The notes below the pieces were generated by a model. It saw only the letters and a list, made by a program, of their open reading frames with translations, was not told the DNA's origin and ran no database searches. Positions 18,437 through 27,677 of a DNA stretch of 64,000 nucleotides are shown piece after piece. Positions within the stretch are counted from its first letter, which is position 1. The number at the start of each line of letters is the position of its first letter. A program made the translations under genes and the position numbers. Source of the stretch: Bacteroidaceae bacterium (GTDB lineage: Bacteria > Bacteroidota > Bacteroidia > Bacteroidales > Bacteroidaceae); NCBI GenBank assembly GCA_017647225.1, contig JAGCLA010000031.1, positions 1-64,000 of the forward strand, read 5' to 3'.

Positions 18437-20206
18437 ATGATAGTTTGCATAGCAGAGAAACCGAGTGTGGCGAAGGAGATTGCCGATATATTGGGAGCAA
18501 GAAGCCGACACGACGGATACTACGAAGGTAACGGATACCAGGTGACATGGACTTTCGGTCATTTGTGTACCCTCAAAGAGCCACACGATTACACCCCGAT
18601 GTGGCAGAAATGGAGCCTTGGTAGCCTACCGATGATTCCCCCACGCTTCGGTATAAAGCTCATAAACGACAAAGGCATAGAAAAGCAGTTCTCAATAATA
18701 GAGCGTATAATGCAGAGTGCCGACATGATAGTAAACTGCGGTGATGCCGGGCAGGAAGGAGAGCTTATACAGCGTTGGGTTATGCAAAAGGCGCAGGTAA
18801 AATGTCCTGTAAGACGTTTATGGGTTTCGTCGCTTACCGAAGAAGCTATACGCGAGGGATTTGCGACACTCAAGGACCAAAGCGAATACCAGCCGTTGTA
18901 CGAAGCCGGACTGAGCCGTGCCATAGGCGACTGGTTGCTTGGAATGAACGCCACAAGACTATACACTTTGAAATATGGCAAGAACAAGCAGGTGCTATCG
19001 ATAGGACGTGTACAGACACCAACCCTCGCACTTATTGTAAAACGCCAGCAAGAGATTGACAATTTTGTTCCCAAGCCCTATTGGGAACTGAAGACCGTAT
19101 ATCGCGACACGACATTCAGTGTTACCGAAGGACGTTTCGACAGCGAGGAGAAAGGAAACGAAGCCCTTGAGAAAATTACAGGCGAACCTTTTACCGTAAC
19201 CGAAGTAACAGCAAAGAATGGAACTGAGCTGCCGCCCAAGCTGTATGACCTTACATCGTTACAGGTCGATTGCAACAAGAAGTTCGGTCTGTCGGCAGAG
19301 CAGACACTGCAGATAATACAATCGTTGTATGAAAAGAAAGTAACCACCTACCCACGTGTGGATACCACCTTTTTGAGCGACGACATATACCCCAAATGCA
19401 ATAACATTCTTAAAGGATTGCGCGACTACCAGACGCTGACCACCCCTTTGATGGATAAGCCTCTGATAAAGTCAAAGAAGGTATTCGACAACAAAAAGGT
19501 TACCGACCACCATGCCATTATACCGACAGGAGTATATCCACAGGGGCTTACCGACCTCGAAAAGAAGGTCTATAACCTTGTGGCAACACATTTCATTGCG
19601 GTATTCTATCCCGACTGCAAGTTCCGTACCACTACAGTGCTCGGAGAGAGCGCAGGTGTAGAGTTCAAGGCAAGTGGCAAGGTCATAACAGAGCCAGGCT
19701 GGAGAGTAGTGTTTGCAGGAGAGCCGAATGACGAAGAAAAAGAGAAGGAGAACCTGTTGCCGGCATTTACCAAAGGTGAGAATGGACCACACACACCGGG
19801 ATTGACCGAGAAATGGACACAACCGCCAAAGCCATATACCGAGGCAACCCTTTTGCGTGCAATGGAAACGGCCGGAAAGCTTGTCGATGACGAAGAGTTA
19901 CGCGATGCGATGAAGGAGAACGGTATAGGCCGTCCGTCAACACGCGCGGCAATAATTGAAACCCTGTTCAAGCGCAACTACATACGCCGAGAAAAAAAGA
20001 ATATCGTGGCAACACCGACAGGTGTAGAACTTGTAGGGCTTATAAGGAACGAATTGCTTAAAAGTGCCGAGCTGACAGGCCGCTGGGAGAAGAAACTCCG
20101 CGACATAGAGAAGAAGCAGTACGAAGCCAAGACCTTTATCGAGGAACTGAAAATAATGCTTAACGAAGTGGTCAACAGCGTGTTAAGCGACAACAGCACC
20201 TTGTAG
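18437..20206 (+). CDS. topB: DNA topoisomerase III
   Basis: 589 residues from the ATG at 18437, which begins MIVCIAEKPSVAKEIA exactly as type IA topoisomerases do. An upstream in-frame ATG at 18398 would add 13 residues encoded by a hairpin and was rejected. The Toprim domain (CIAEKPSVA and DAGQEGEL) binds magnesium, and the active-site tyrosine is Tyr305 in TTYPRVD. The C-terminal GRPSTRAAIIETL segment is also typical. The enzyme relaxes and decatenates DNA through single-strand passage. No C-terminal zinc fingers are present, as is usual for TopB-like proteins of this length. A strong terminator follows. Confidence 0.95.
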   Translation: MIVCIAEKPSVAKEIADILGARSRHDGYYEGNGYQVTWTFGHLCTLKEPHDYTPMWQKWSLGSLPMIPPRFGIKLINDKGIEKQFSIIERIMQSADMIVNCGDAGQEGELIQRWVMQKAQVKCPVRRLWVSSLTEEAIREGFATLKDQSEYQPLYEAGLSRAIGDWLLGMNATRLYTLKYGKNKQVLSIGRVQTPTLALIVKRQQEIDNFVPKPYWELKTVYRDTTFSVTEGRFDSEEKGNEALEKITGEPFTVTEVTAKNGTELPPKLYDLTSLQVDCNKKFGLSAEQTLQIIQSLYEKKVTTYPRVDTTFLSDDIYPKCNNILKGLRDYQTLTTPLMDKPLIKSKKVFDNKKVTDHHAIIPTGVYPQGLTDLEKKVYNLVATHFIAVFYPDCKFRTTTVLGESAGVEFKASGKVITEPGWRVVFAGEPNDEEKEKENLLPAFTKGENGPHTPGLTEKWTQPPKPYTEATLLRAMETAGKLVDDEELRDAMKENGIGRPSTRAAIIETLFKRNYIRREKKNIVATPTGVELVGLIRNELLKSAELTGRWEKKLRDIEKKQYEAKTFIEELKIMLNEVVNSVLSDNSTL

Positions 20207-20230
20207 CTGAAATAAACGATTACATACAGA

Positions 20231-20276
20231 CAAAAGAGGCAGTTAATGGTCCACCGATTATTAATTGCCTCTTTTG
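20231..20276 (+). terminator. Terminator after topB
   Basis: CAAAAGAGGCAGTTAAT (20231-20247) pairs with ATTAATTGCCTCTTTTG (20260-20276) over 17 positions with one G-T pair. It begins 25 bases after the topB stop, and the T-run is inside the 3' arm. Confidence 0.8.
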
Positions 20277-20324
20277 TTACCCTATAATATAATAAATTCC
20301 TGTTTTGTCAGTTATTATATAATC

Positions 20325-22313
20325 ATGAGTAGAATAAAGTATTCCATAGTAATCCTGTTTACCGTTGTACTTACAATGGCTTGCAGCAGCGAGAAGGGCA
20401 TCAAGTTAGGTGACCGTCATGCCGCTATTTTGGAATACAGCGACGCTACCAGAGAATACAAGAAGGCTTACAGAAAAATATCGGCCAAAGACCGTAAGCT
20501 ACGTGCCGAGGTGGCTTGGAAAATGGGCGAATGTTACCGCAAGAGCAACAGCGCCGTATTTGCAGCCGGAGCATACCAGAACGCTATACGCTACAACTAC
20601 CCCGACTCCACAGCCCTGCTGTACCTTGCTGATGCGCTACTTGAAAAAGGCGACTACAAAGGTGCGCAGAAAAACTATGAAAGCTACCTCGAGAAAGACC
20701 CTGACAACCGTATGGCGCAGATTGGTTTACAGTCGGCAAAGCAATCGGCCGAATGGAAGAAAAACCCGAGCCGTTATATTGTAAAGAGAGCAAAAGAGCT
20801 GAATGGACAACGCAGCGACTTCTGCCCGGCCTATGTCGGTGAAGACACTACGATGATTATCATCACAAGCACACGAAAAGAGGCCGCAGGTGAAGACCTG
20901 AACGGTGTCAGCGGACAAAAGTATGCCGACATGTTCATAACCAAGCGCGACGAGAAAGGCAAATGGCTAAAGACCGAACGTATCGAAGGTGAGGTAAACA
21001 GCGAATACGAAGATGGAGCATGCGCCTTTACCCCCGACGGCAAAACAATGTATTTCACACGATGTGCGAGCGACGAGGAGGTACCTCGCTTTGCCACCAT
21101 TTACAAGAGCAGCCGCAGCGATGCTGCATGGGGAAATGCCGAAGAGGTTGTCATATCGAACGACTCACTCTCGGCATATGCACACCCTGCCGTATCACCC
21201 GATAGCGAATGGCTATATTTCACATCGAACATGCCGGGTGGAATGGGCGGATTGGATTTATGGCGTATATACATAGGCAATATAAAATCAAAGGAGGGAC
21301 TTTTGGAGAACCTTGGCGAATGCATAAACACCGAAGGTGATGAGCAATTCCCCGCGTTCGGCCCTAACGGTGAGCTTTTCTTCTCGTCTGACGGTTACCC
21401 CGGCATGGGAGGACTTGACATTTTCTTTGCTGTGCAGGAAAGCGACAGTGTATGGAATATAAACAACATTGGCGCGCCGATAAATTCCAACAGCGATGAT
21501 TTTGGCATCACATTCGCACCTGGATTGTACCGAGGATATTTTTCTTCGAACAGAGGCGATGCACGCGGATGGGATCATATATATTCGTTCTTTTTGCCCG
21601 AAACAGTACATACCCTGTATGGCTGGATATACGAGAAAGACGGATATGAGTTGCCCGAAGGTGTCATATACCTTGTTGGCGATGACGGTACAAACAGCAG
21701 TTTCGGTGTAATGAAAGACGGCTCGTACAAGGTACGCGTTACCCCCGGAGTGGAATATGTCATGCTTGGAACATGCAAAGGCTACCTCAACGTGATGCAG
21801 GAACTGCAAACAGAATTCGTAGAGGGAGTACACGAGTATCAACGCGATTTTGCACTACCTTCGATAACACGTCCTGTGCTTATAGACAACATTTTCTATG
21901 AGTTCGGCAAGGCTACATTGACTGCCGAGTCTTCGACATCGCTCAACGAACTTAAGGATTTGCTCGAACAGAACCCGAACATAACAATAGAACTCAGCGC
22001 ACACTGCGATTTCAGAGGCAGTGCAAGCTATAACGAGAAACTCTCACAGGCACGTGCCGAAGCTGCGGTAAATTACCTCATTTCGCAAGGTATTGAAAAA
22101 GAGCGCATGACACCCGTAGGTTACGGCGAAGCGAAGCCAAAGGTTATAAACCGAAAACTTACCGAAAAATACACATTCCTGAACGAAGGAGATGTACTCA
22201 CCGAAGAGTTTATCAACAACCTAAAGGACGAAGAGTTGCAGGAGATTTGCAACCAATTGAACCGCCGCACCGAGTTCCAGGTAGTGCGTACAACTTACAA
22301 ATTGTATGAATAA
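20325..22313 (+). CDS. PorE-like OmpA-family lipoprotein (TPR, beta-propeller, CRD, OmpA-C)
   Basis: 662 residues from the ATG at 20325, which opens the lipoprotein signal with lipobox TMAC (Cys20). An upstream extension of 20 codons lies in the topB terminator and was rejected. Domains in order: TPR-like helices (about 30-150), PD40-type beta-propeller repeats with SPDSEWLYFTS and DGYPGMGGLD (about 165-420), a carboxypeptidase-regulatory-like beta domain (about 425-505) and an OmpA-C peptidoglycan-binding domain with SAHCDFRGSASYNEKLSQAR (about 520-640). This order is the one described for PorE of the type IX secretion system, which anchors the machine to peptidoglycan. Related OmpA proteins of unknown role exist, so the assignment is probable. 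Confidence 0.82.
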   Translation: MSRIKYSIVILFTVVLTMACSSEKGIKLGDRHAAILEYSDATREYKKAYRKISAKDRKLRAEVAWKMGECYRKSNSAVFAAGAYQNAIRYNYPDSTALLYLADALLEKGDYKGAQKNYESYLEKDPDNRMAQIGLQSAKQSAEWKKNPSRYIVKRAKELNGQRSDFCPAYVGEDTTMIIITSTRKEAAGEDLNGVSGQKYADMFITKRDEKGKWLKTERIEGEVNSEYEDGACAFTPDGKTMYFTRCASDEEVPRFATIYKSSRSDAAWGNAEEVVISNDSLSAYAHPAVSPDSEWLYFTSNMPGGMGGLDLWRIYIGNIKSKEGLLENLGECINTEGDEQFPAFGPNGELFFSSDGYPGMGGLDIFFAVQESDSVWNINNIGAPINSNSDDFGITFAPGLYRGYFSSNRGDARGWDHIYSFFLPETVHTLYGWIYEKDGYELPEGVIYLVGDDGTNSSFGVMKDGSYKVRVTPGVEYVMLGTCKGYLNVMQELQTEFVEGVHEYQRDFALPSITRPVLIDNIFYEFGKATLTAESSTSLNELKDLLEQNPNITIELSAHCDFRGSASYNEKLSQARAEAAVNYLISQGIEKERMTPVGYGEAKPKVINRKLTEKYTFLNEGDVLTEEFINNLKDEELQEICNQLNRRTEFQVVRTTYKLYE

Positions 22314-22444
22314 CAAGGTATTATTTGTTATTTTTGTATAATTTTTCTCAACTTATTGAACTTTTTTCTCTTATAGTCTGATTTTTTGGAAATAAGTCAC
22401 TAAATTCGCAAAAAATGATTTAATATATTCAAACAGATTATAAT

Positions 22445-24862
22445 ATGAAAAAGTTTACTATATTCTTTACATTACTGGTTGCAATGGCAACCACAGCAAT
22501 CGCTGACAATATTCAGGTTTCAACATCAACAGCCAATCCAGAGCATCGTTATACAATGCAAAACGATGCTGACGAAGTGTGTTTTGCAAACAGCAACACC
22601 GCTCCGACAAGAACTGAAGCGAACTATGGACATTTTGCTTTCTTTGCCGTTGAAGGTGTTACAGACGCATATTACGTTTATAGTGTCAATGCAGAGAAAT
22701 TTCTTTCATACGACAAAGACGACAGTTACGAGATTGGTATGAATAAAATTAAGCTTGTTGATACACAAGATAATTATTTCTATATAACAAAATGTAGCAA
22801 TTACACTCGTTATTACGAATTGCGACCATATAAGAATAATGGAGAACCCGCGAATCTACGTCTTAACTGGTATGGTGGAATCAACAGTACTTATTATCAA
22901 TTAGATAATGGTTCATTAGGACTTTGGAGTGATGATGGCAATACAGATAAAGGTAGCCGTTTCCTCTTTACCGAAATCGAAGTTAACGTTGATATTTACT
23001 TGCCTAATTATACCGGAGAAAGAAACGGTGATTACGCAAATCGATACATCACAAACATCGCATTGAACGAAGATAATTTGGCAATAAACGATACAGAAAA
23101 AACACAGTTCTATGTTGATAAAACTGCAGACAAGACATTTACTGTAAAAGTTGGTGACCCTATTAAAATCAATTTGACAACAGAAGCAACCTGGATGCAT
23201 AGCTATATTTATATTGACAAAGACAATAACGGTTTCACAGCTCAATTGGACAGTGACGGTTACACTCCTATAGGCGACCTTGTTGCTTATTCTTACTATA
23301 ATAACAGGAATAGTCTTGGTCCCCTTAGTAACGGATTAGATCAAGGCAATACATTAAATAAAATTCCCCAATTCAATGCTCCAACAACACCCGGAACATA
23401 CCGTATGCGCTACAAGATGGACTGGGACGATATAGCTCCAAATGGTAATTCAGGTTTCCAAAGCAATTCCGGATTCATGGTGGATTTTTTGCTTAAGGTT
23501 CAATCAATAGCATCCCGTACAATAACAGTGACCACAGAAAGTGAGGATTGCATAGTAAAAGCAAATAACACTATTGGTGGAGTAACCGCCGAGAATAAGA
23601 TAGAATTGACTGCGGAAGCGGCTTTCGGTTATAGATTTATAGAATGGCAACTCAATGGAGAGAGTGTCAGCACCGACGCAATTTATACCGACAACACAGA
23701 AGGTGACAAGACATACGTTGCGGTCTTCGAACGCATGACAGCCGAAGAACAATACACGGAAATAATGAAACCAACCGTTACCGGTGAGAATAATAACCCG
23801 TCATTTGTTATGTCGGCAACAATATCTGACGGAAAAGGTATTGGTAATACAAATGAGAACATAGTACCAGAAAACCAAATAAACAAAAACCAAAACGGAG
23901 CAAGTGCTATAATTCCCGTAGCCAATGGTGCAACATTCAACCTTAATGTCAGTTTCGCAAAGAACTGGGGTGACTTGTCTATAATTAAAATAGTAAACGG
24001 AATACCTGAAAGGATTTATGACCGTATTGAAGGTTCATGGAGTGATAATGGTAGCGGAGCTACTGCTGATGAACTTCTTCAATATATAAAGAATAATTTA
24101 GGTATTCCTGTCAGCAATGAAGGAATTGTTTCATTACCAATAGCAATAGATGAGAATCAGAAAGATGGCGATCTTGTTGTTATACGATTTGTTTTTGATA
24201 ATGATTATGAGTTAACAACAACTACTATCGACGATGCGACATTCTTTGATGTCCGTTTTGTTATTGGCGGTTATGACCTTAACGTTTCGTCTGCCGGTTA
24301 TGCAACAATGTTCCTTAACTGCAATGCTATTATTCCGGAGGATGTTGAAGCATACATCGCAACCAGCAATAGCAACACAATGATATTCATGGAGCAGATA
24401 ACCGGAATACTTCCTGCAAATACAGGTGTCATTATAAAGGCTGATCCGAACACATACCGTTTCCAATATACAGCAGATGATGTAGCTTCAATCAACAACA
24501 ACATGCTTACGGGTACTGTTGCTGCGACATACATTAATGAAGATGCTTATGTCTTGTCAAATCAAGGAGGAATGGAGATTGGTTTCTACAAGGCTAAGAA
24601 GAACAAAGACATGAATGGTAACAGCGGAAACACACACTTCCTTAACAATGCCTACAAAGCATACCTGCCATCAAGTGCCCTTACATCAACAGCACAATCA
24701 AGTAACGGTTTCAAATTCAATTTCGATGGAACAACAGCCATAGAAGAGGTGAAAGGTGCGGAAGAAAAGGTCGAAGGCATTTATGACCTTACAGGCCGCA
24801 AACTTGATGATTTCAACGGTGCCGGCATATACATTGTAAACGGCAAAAAGGTTATTAAATAA
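22445..24862 (+). CDS. Secreted protein with GEVED-like and InlB B-repeat-like domains and C-terminal sorting-like tail
   Basis: 805 residues. A signal peptide (about 1-20, ending near AIADN) is followed by a beta-rich N-terminal region, a GEVED-like domain (about 235-350; WMHSYIYIDKDNNG and YRMRYKMDWDD), a Listeria-Bacteroides (InlB B) repeat-like unit (about 355-430; YRFIEWQLNG and TYVAVFERM) and further beta-sandwich sequence. The last residues, EGIYDLTGRKL...GIYIVNGKKVIK, form the short tail common on exported Bacteroidales proteins. No catalytic motif was found. The likely role is at the cell surface, perhaps binding, and the ligand is unknown. It follows the PorE-like gene by 131 AT-rich bases and ends at a strong bidirectional terminator. 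Confidence 0.75.
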   Translation: MKKFTIFFTLLVAMATTAIADNIQVSTSTANPEHRYTMQNDADEVCFANSNTAPTRTEANYGHFAFFAVEGVTDAYYVYSVNAEKFLSYDKDDSYEIGMNKIKLVDTQDNYFYITKCSNYTRYYELRPYKNNGEPANLRLNWYGGINSTYYQLDNGSLGLWSDDGNTDKGSRFLFTEIEVNVDIYLPNYTGERNGDYANRYITNIALNEDNLAINDTEKTQFYVDKTADKTFTVKVGDPIKINLTTEATWMHSYIYIDKDNNGFTAQLDSDGYTPIGDLVAYSYYNNRNSLGPLSNGLDQGNTLNKIPQFNAPTTPGTYRMRYKMDWDDIAPNGNSGFQSNSGFMVDFLLKVQSIASRTITVTTESEDCIVKANNTIGGVTAENKIELTAEAAFGYRFIEWQLNGESVSTDAIYTDNTEGDKTYVAVFERMTAEEQYTEIMKPTVTGENNNPSFVMSATISDGKGIGNTNENIVPENQINKNQNGASAIIPVANGATFNLNVSFAKNWGDLSIIKIVNGIPERIYDRIEGSWSDNGSGATADELLQYIKNNLGIPVSNEGIVSLPIAIDENQKDGDLVVIRFVFDNDYELTTTTIDDATFFDVRFVIGGYDLNVSSAGYATMFLNCNAIIPEDVEAYIATSNSNTMIFMEQITGILPANTGVIIKADPNTYRFQYTADDVASINNNMLTGTVAATYINEDAYVLSNQGGMEIGFYKAKKNKDMNGNSGNTHFLNNAYKAYLPSSALTSTAQSSNGFKFNFDGTTAIEEVKGAEEKVEGIYDLTGRKLDDFNGAGIYIVNGKKVIK

Positions 24863-24875
24863 ACAACCGTGCCAA

Positions 24876-24921
24876 TATACAATAATGGGGCTCACTTTGA
24901 AGTGAGCCCCATTATTGTATA
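24876..24921. terminator. Strong bidirectional terminator
   Basis: TATACAATAATGGGGCTCACTT (24876-24897, split here as TATACAATAA and TGGGGCTCACTT) is perfectly complementary to 24900-24921, with only two unpaired bases between. It lies between the convergent 805-residue protein gene and ruvC, and A/T tracts flank the GC-rich core. Confidence 0.88.
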
Positions 24922-24927
24922 TATATA

Positions 24928-25503
24928 TCATTTGACTTTGCCGGGATTTTTATTGACGAAATCGGCCCACGAGGAGTATCTTTTCTCACTAACAGGCTTT
25001 CCATGCTGGAGATAATGGCAGAACGCAGCACCAAGGGCATCGGTAGCATCCATAAAATGAGGCATTTCTTCGTTGGAGATATTGAGCATGCGACGCAACA
25101 TATCGGCTACCTGTTCCTTTGAGGCTGAGCCGTTGCCGGTAATTGCCATCTTTATTTTCAACGGGGCATATTCGTGTATAGGAACCTGACGACTGATAGC
25201 TGCTGCTATAGCCACACCTTGCGCTCTACCGAGCTTAAGCATACTCTGCACATTCTTTCCGAAGAAAGGGGCTTCAATAGCCAATTCGTCGGGCAAGAAG
25301 GAGTTTATAAGCCCTTGTACACGAGTAAAAATCTCGCCAAGCTTCATATACATGTCCTTGCACTTACGCAGGTCGATGACACCCATAGCTATCAGGCGCG
25401 CACGATTCCCGTTCACACCGATAAAAGCATAACCCATGATATTCGTTCCCGGGTCAATACCCATTATCACCTTGTCGTCGGCAGGTGTTGTCATGTTTTT
25501 CAT
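24928..25503 (-). CDS. ruvC: Holliday junction resolvase RuvC
   Basis: 191 residues, near the usual RuvC length. The RNase H fold is visible with Asp17 in MGIDPGT, Glu77 in LAIEAPFF and the C-terminal acidic pair in [11 protein letters not shown]; these carboxylates bind the catalytic magnesium. The [10 protein letters not shown] stretch is a RuvC signature. It cleaves four-way junctions in recombination repair. ruvA and ruvB are not in the window. The start overlaps nothing, with one base separating it from the phosphatase gene upstream, so cdd, phosphatase and ruvC look like one transcript ending at the hairpin just downstream. Confidence 0.95.
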   Translation of the reverse strand: MKNMTTPADDKVIMGIDPGTNIMGYAFIGVNGNRARLIAMGVIDLRKCKDMYMKLGEIFTRVQGLINSFLPDELAIEAPFFGKNVQSMLKLGRAQGVAIAAAISRQVPIHEYAPLKIKMAITGNGSASKEQVADMLRRMLNISNEEMPHFMDATDALGAAFCHYLQHGKPVSEKRYSSWADFVNKNPGKVK

Positions 25504-25504
25504 T

Positions 25505-25975
25505 TCAATAGCCCAAGTATTTCATCAACGCCTTACAACCGGCAACTATTTCATTATATGTCTTGTCGAAATTTCCATGATACCAAGGGTCGGAGATATC
25601 ATTTCCTGCACCCTGCACAGGCTCGTCAGCAACAAAGTCGAGCAGTTTCCATACTTTACCCTTGCAATCACACCCGATGAGTCGCGTCAGGTTACGTTTG
25701 TTGTAATCCTCCATAACGACAATAAGGTCGAATGCGTTATAGTCAGCAACGGTAAATTGCCTTGCACGATGACCGCTGCTGTCTATGCCATGCAACGACA
25801 ACACATGCTCTGCCGGTGGATATATGCCATTGCCTATCTCCTCACGACTTGTTGCCGATGACTCTATATACACCTCATTGGCAACGGAAGCCTTGTTTAC
25901 AAAAAATTTCATTACAAATTCTGCCATTGGAGAACGACAAATGTTTCCGTGGCAGACAAACATTATCTTTTTCAT
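25505..25975 (-). CDS. Low-molecular-weight protein-tyrosine phosphatase
   Basis: 156 residues, typical of the family. The P-loop CHGNICRSP (Cys8 to Arg14) supplies the nucleophile and phosphate-binding arginine, and the C-terminal DPWYHG carries the general-acid Asp. Such enzymes dephosphorylate phosphotyrosine proteins, and in bacteria often tyrosine kinases of exopolysaccharide export. No kinase or capsule gene is adjacent, so the substrate is unknown. It is the middle gene of the cdd-phosphatase-ruvC unit, with one base to ruvC and 25 to cdd. Confidence 0.94.
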   Translation of the reverse strand: MKKIMFVCHGNICRSPMAEFVMKFFVNKASVANEVYIESSATSREEIGNGIYPPAEHVLSLHGIDSSGHRARQFTVADYNAFDLIVVMEDYNKRNLTRLIGCDCKGKVWKLLDFVADEPVQGAGNDISDPWYHGNFDKTYNEIVAGCKALMKYLGY

Positions 25976-26000
25976 ATCATTGTCTTACAATACTCCCCTC

Positions 26001-26483
26001 TCATTCCAAGAAACCGGCATCAAACGACAAAGGCAAAAGAGCCTTGATGCCATCTTCCACAACATAGCACTCCTTTGCTCCATAAAGTATTATACGCACG
26101 GGGGTATTGTATCGTTTTTCGGTTTCAAGTATTACCTGACGACATGCTCCGCATGGAGGTATAGGCCTGTCAAGTTCTCCGTCTGCTGTACGGGCAGCAA
26201 TGGCAAGCACCTCGACAGCTTTGTCAGGATATTGTGAATTTGCCCAGAAAAGTGTTGTACGCTCTGCACACAAACCCGACGGATAAGCGGCATTTTCCTG
26301 ATTTGTTCCGGTAACGATTGTTCCGCCGACAAGACGCACAGCCGCGCCCACATTAAAACCCGAATATACTGCATAACTGTTGGCTGTAGCCTTACGTGCA
26401 GCATCAACAACCTCTCTGTCATGTGCCGACAACTCATCAACGGTGCAGACCTTGACCTTTGTCTGTAAAATCATCTCTTTCAT
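26001..26483 (-). CDS. cdd: Cytidine deaminase
   Basis: 160 residues, homotetrameric cytidine deaminase type. The zinc site is complete: LCAERTTLF supplies the first Cys and the catalytic Glu, and PPCGACRQV supplies the other two Cys ligands. It converts cytidine and deoxycytidine to uridine and deoxyuridine for pyrimidine salvage. It is the first gene of a three-gene minus-strand unit. A TATCTTCG box on the minus strand (complement of 26526-26533) could be its -7 element, but no clear -33 element is present. Confidence 0.94.
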   Translation of the reverse strand: MKEMILQTKVKVCTVDELSAHDREVVDAARKATANSYAVYSGFNVGAAVRLVGGTIVTGTNQENAAYPSGLCAERTTLFWANSQYPDKAVEVLAIAARTADGELDRPIPPCGACRQVILETEKRYNTPVRIILYGAKECYVVEDGIKALLPLSFDAGFLE

Positions 26484-26614
26484 ATATCCTCTCTTTATTA
26501 TAGCATTATAACAATTTCTTCATTGCGAAGATAGCGACAAACGTGCAAAATATGTAAAACTAATTTTAATATTTTACAACAGGTGTGACATATAGAGCAA
26601 AAATAGCGGATTTC

Positions 26615-26645
26615 TTGCGTATAAGCAATTTATTCCTTTATTTTG
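26615..26645 (+). promoter_or_regulatory. Putative promoter of the glucosaminidase gene
   Basis: TTG at 26615-26617 is followed after 21 bases by TATTTTG at 26639-26645, one base short of the TAnnTTTG consensus. The ATG lies 21 bases downstream. Confidence 0.4.
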
Positions 26646-26666
26646 TGACCGATTAACACGCATAAC

Positions 26667-27638
26667 ATGAAACATATATTCTACATTATAACAGCTGCGG
26701 CATTATTGCTGACATCGTGTGTGTCGGGCCAGTACACAACACAAGGAAACAACATTTCACAAGCGGGCAACGATAGTGAGCATTACATTCTCACATATTA
26801 CCCTATGGCGGTGGAACAGATGCACAAGCATGGTATTCCTGCCAGCATCACTCTTGCACAGGCTCTGCTCGAAGGCGGTGCCGGCAAAAGCGACCTTGTA
26901 AAGAACGCCAACAACCATTTCGGTGTCAAGGCCGACAAACGTTGGAAAGGCAAAAGCTACTCGAAATGGGACAACGGCAAATGGTGTCAGTTCCGCGTCT
27001 ATAAGAGCGCACAGGAGTCTTTCGAAGACCACTCAACATTTCTGCTGTCGAACAGCAGATACGACTTCCTCTTCAAGTTGAATATCGAGGACTATAAAGG
27101 CTGGGCACGCGGCTTGAAGAATGCCGGATATGCCGAAGACAACCAGTACCCAACAAAGCTGATAAATCTTATCGAAAAGTATGAGTTATACAAATACGAT
27201 TCATACAAGAAGAATAGGAAAAAAGAGGACAGTTACAGCAAGAGTTCTGAAATAACCGATAACCCTCAAGCACCTATATACACCTCTACTCCGGAGCGTC
27301 ATGAGCTACTAAAGACAAACGGTCTGATACATACTATTGCTGCAAACGGAGATAATTTGGAGTCGTTGGCCGAGGAACTGGGCATTTCAAAGCGTAAGCT
27401 GAGAAAGTACAACGATATTTATAAAGGATATCTGTTGAAGGACGGCGATATAATATACCTTGAAAAGAAGAACAACAAGGCAAAGAGAGGCAATGAGTTC
27501 CACACCACCCAAGAGGGTGAGAGCCTTCACGACATTTCACAAAAATATGGCATAAAGCTGAAGATGATTTACAAGATGAATCCGATGTATAAGAGCTATG
27601 CCAAAATAGGTGTCGGAGATATTATACGTCTAAGATAA
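26667..27638 (+). CDS. Glucosaminidase-LysM lipoprotein (cell-wall hydrolase)
   Basis: 323 residues. A lipoprotein signal with lipobox LTSC (Cys18) is followed by a FlgJ/Bax-type N-acetylglucosaminidase domain (about 35-175; LAQALLEGGAGKS holds the likely catalytic Glu, and NNHFGVKAD is a family signature). A linker and two LysM repeats (about 225-270 and 277-323) bind peptidoglycan. The enzyme should cleave the glycan backbone in the periplasm during growth or division. It stands alone on the plus strand, between a divergent cdd unit and a convergent manA unit that share its boundaries. Confidence 0.93.
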   Translation: MKHIFYIITAAALLLTSCVSGQYTTQGNNISQAGNDSEHYILTYYPMAVEQMHKHGIPASITLAQALLEGGAGKSDLVKNANNHFGVKADKRWKGKSYSKWDNGKWCQFRVYKSAQESFEDHSTFLLSNSRYDFLFKLNIEDYKGWARGLKNAGYAEDNQYPTKLINLIEKYELYKYDSYKKNRKKEDSYSKSSEITDNPQAPIYTSTPERHELLKTNGLIHTIAANGDNLESLAEELGISKRKLRKYNDIYKGYLLKDGDIIYLEKKNNKAKRGNEFHTTQEGESLHDISQKYGIKLKMIYKMNPMYKSYAKIGVGDIIRLR

Positions 27639-27673
27639 AAAAAGAATGTAGCCGCTTGGCTACATTCTTTTTT
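27637..27673. terminator. Bidirectional terminator
   Basis: AAAAAAAGAATGTAGCC (27637-27653), loop GCTT, then GGCTACATTCTTTTTT (27658-27673): a textbook terminator in both directions between the convergent glucosaminidase and manA genes. Confidence 0.93.
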
Positions 27674-27677
27674 ACAT

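Noticed and set aside
20265..20324. 20-codon upstream extension of the PorE-like gene.
   Set aside because: It lies in the topB terminator, and the lipoprotein signal begins properly at 20325.
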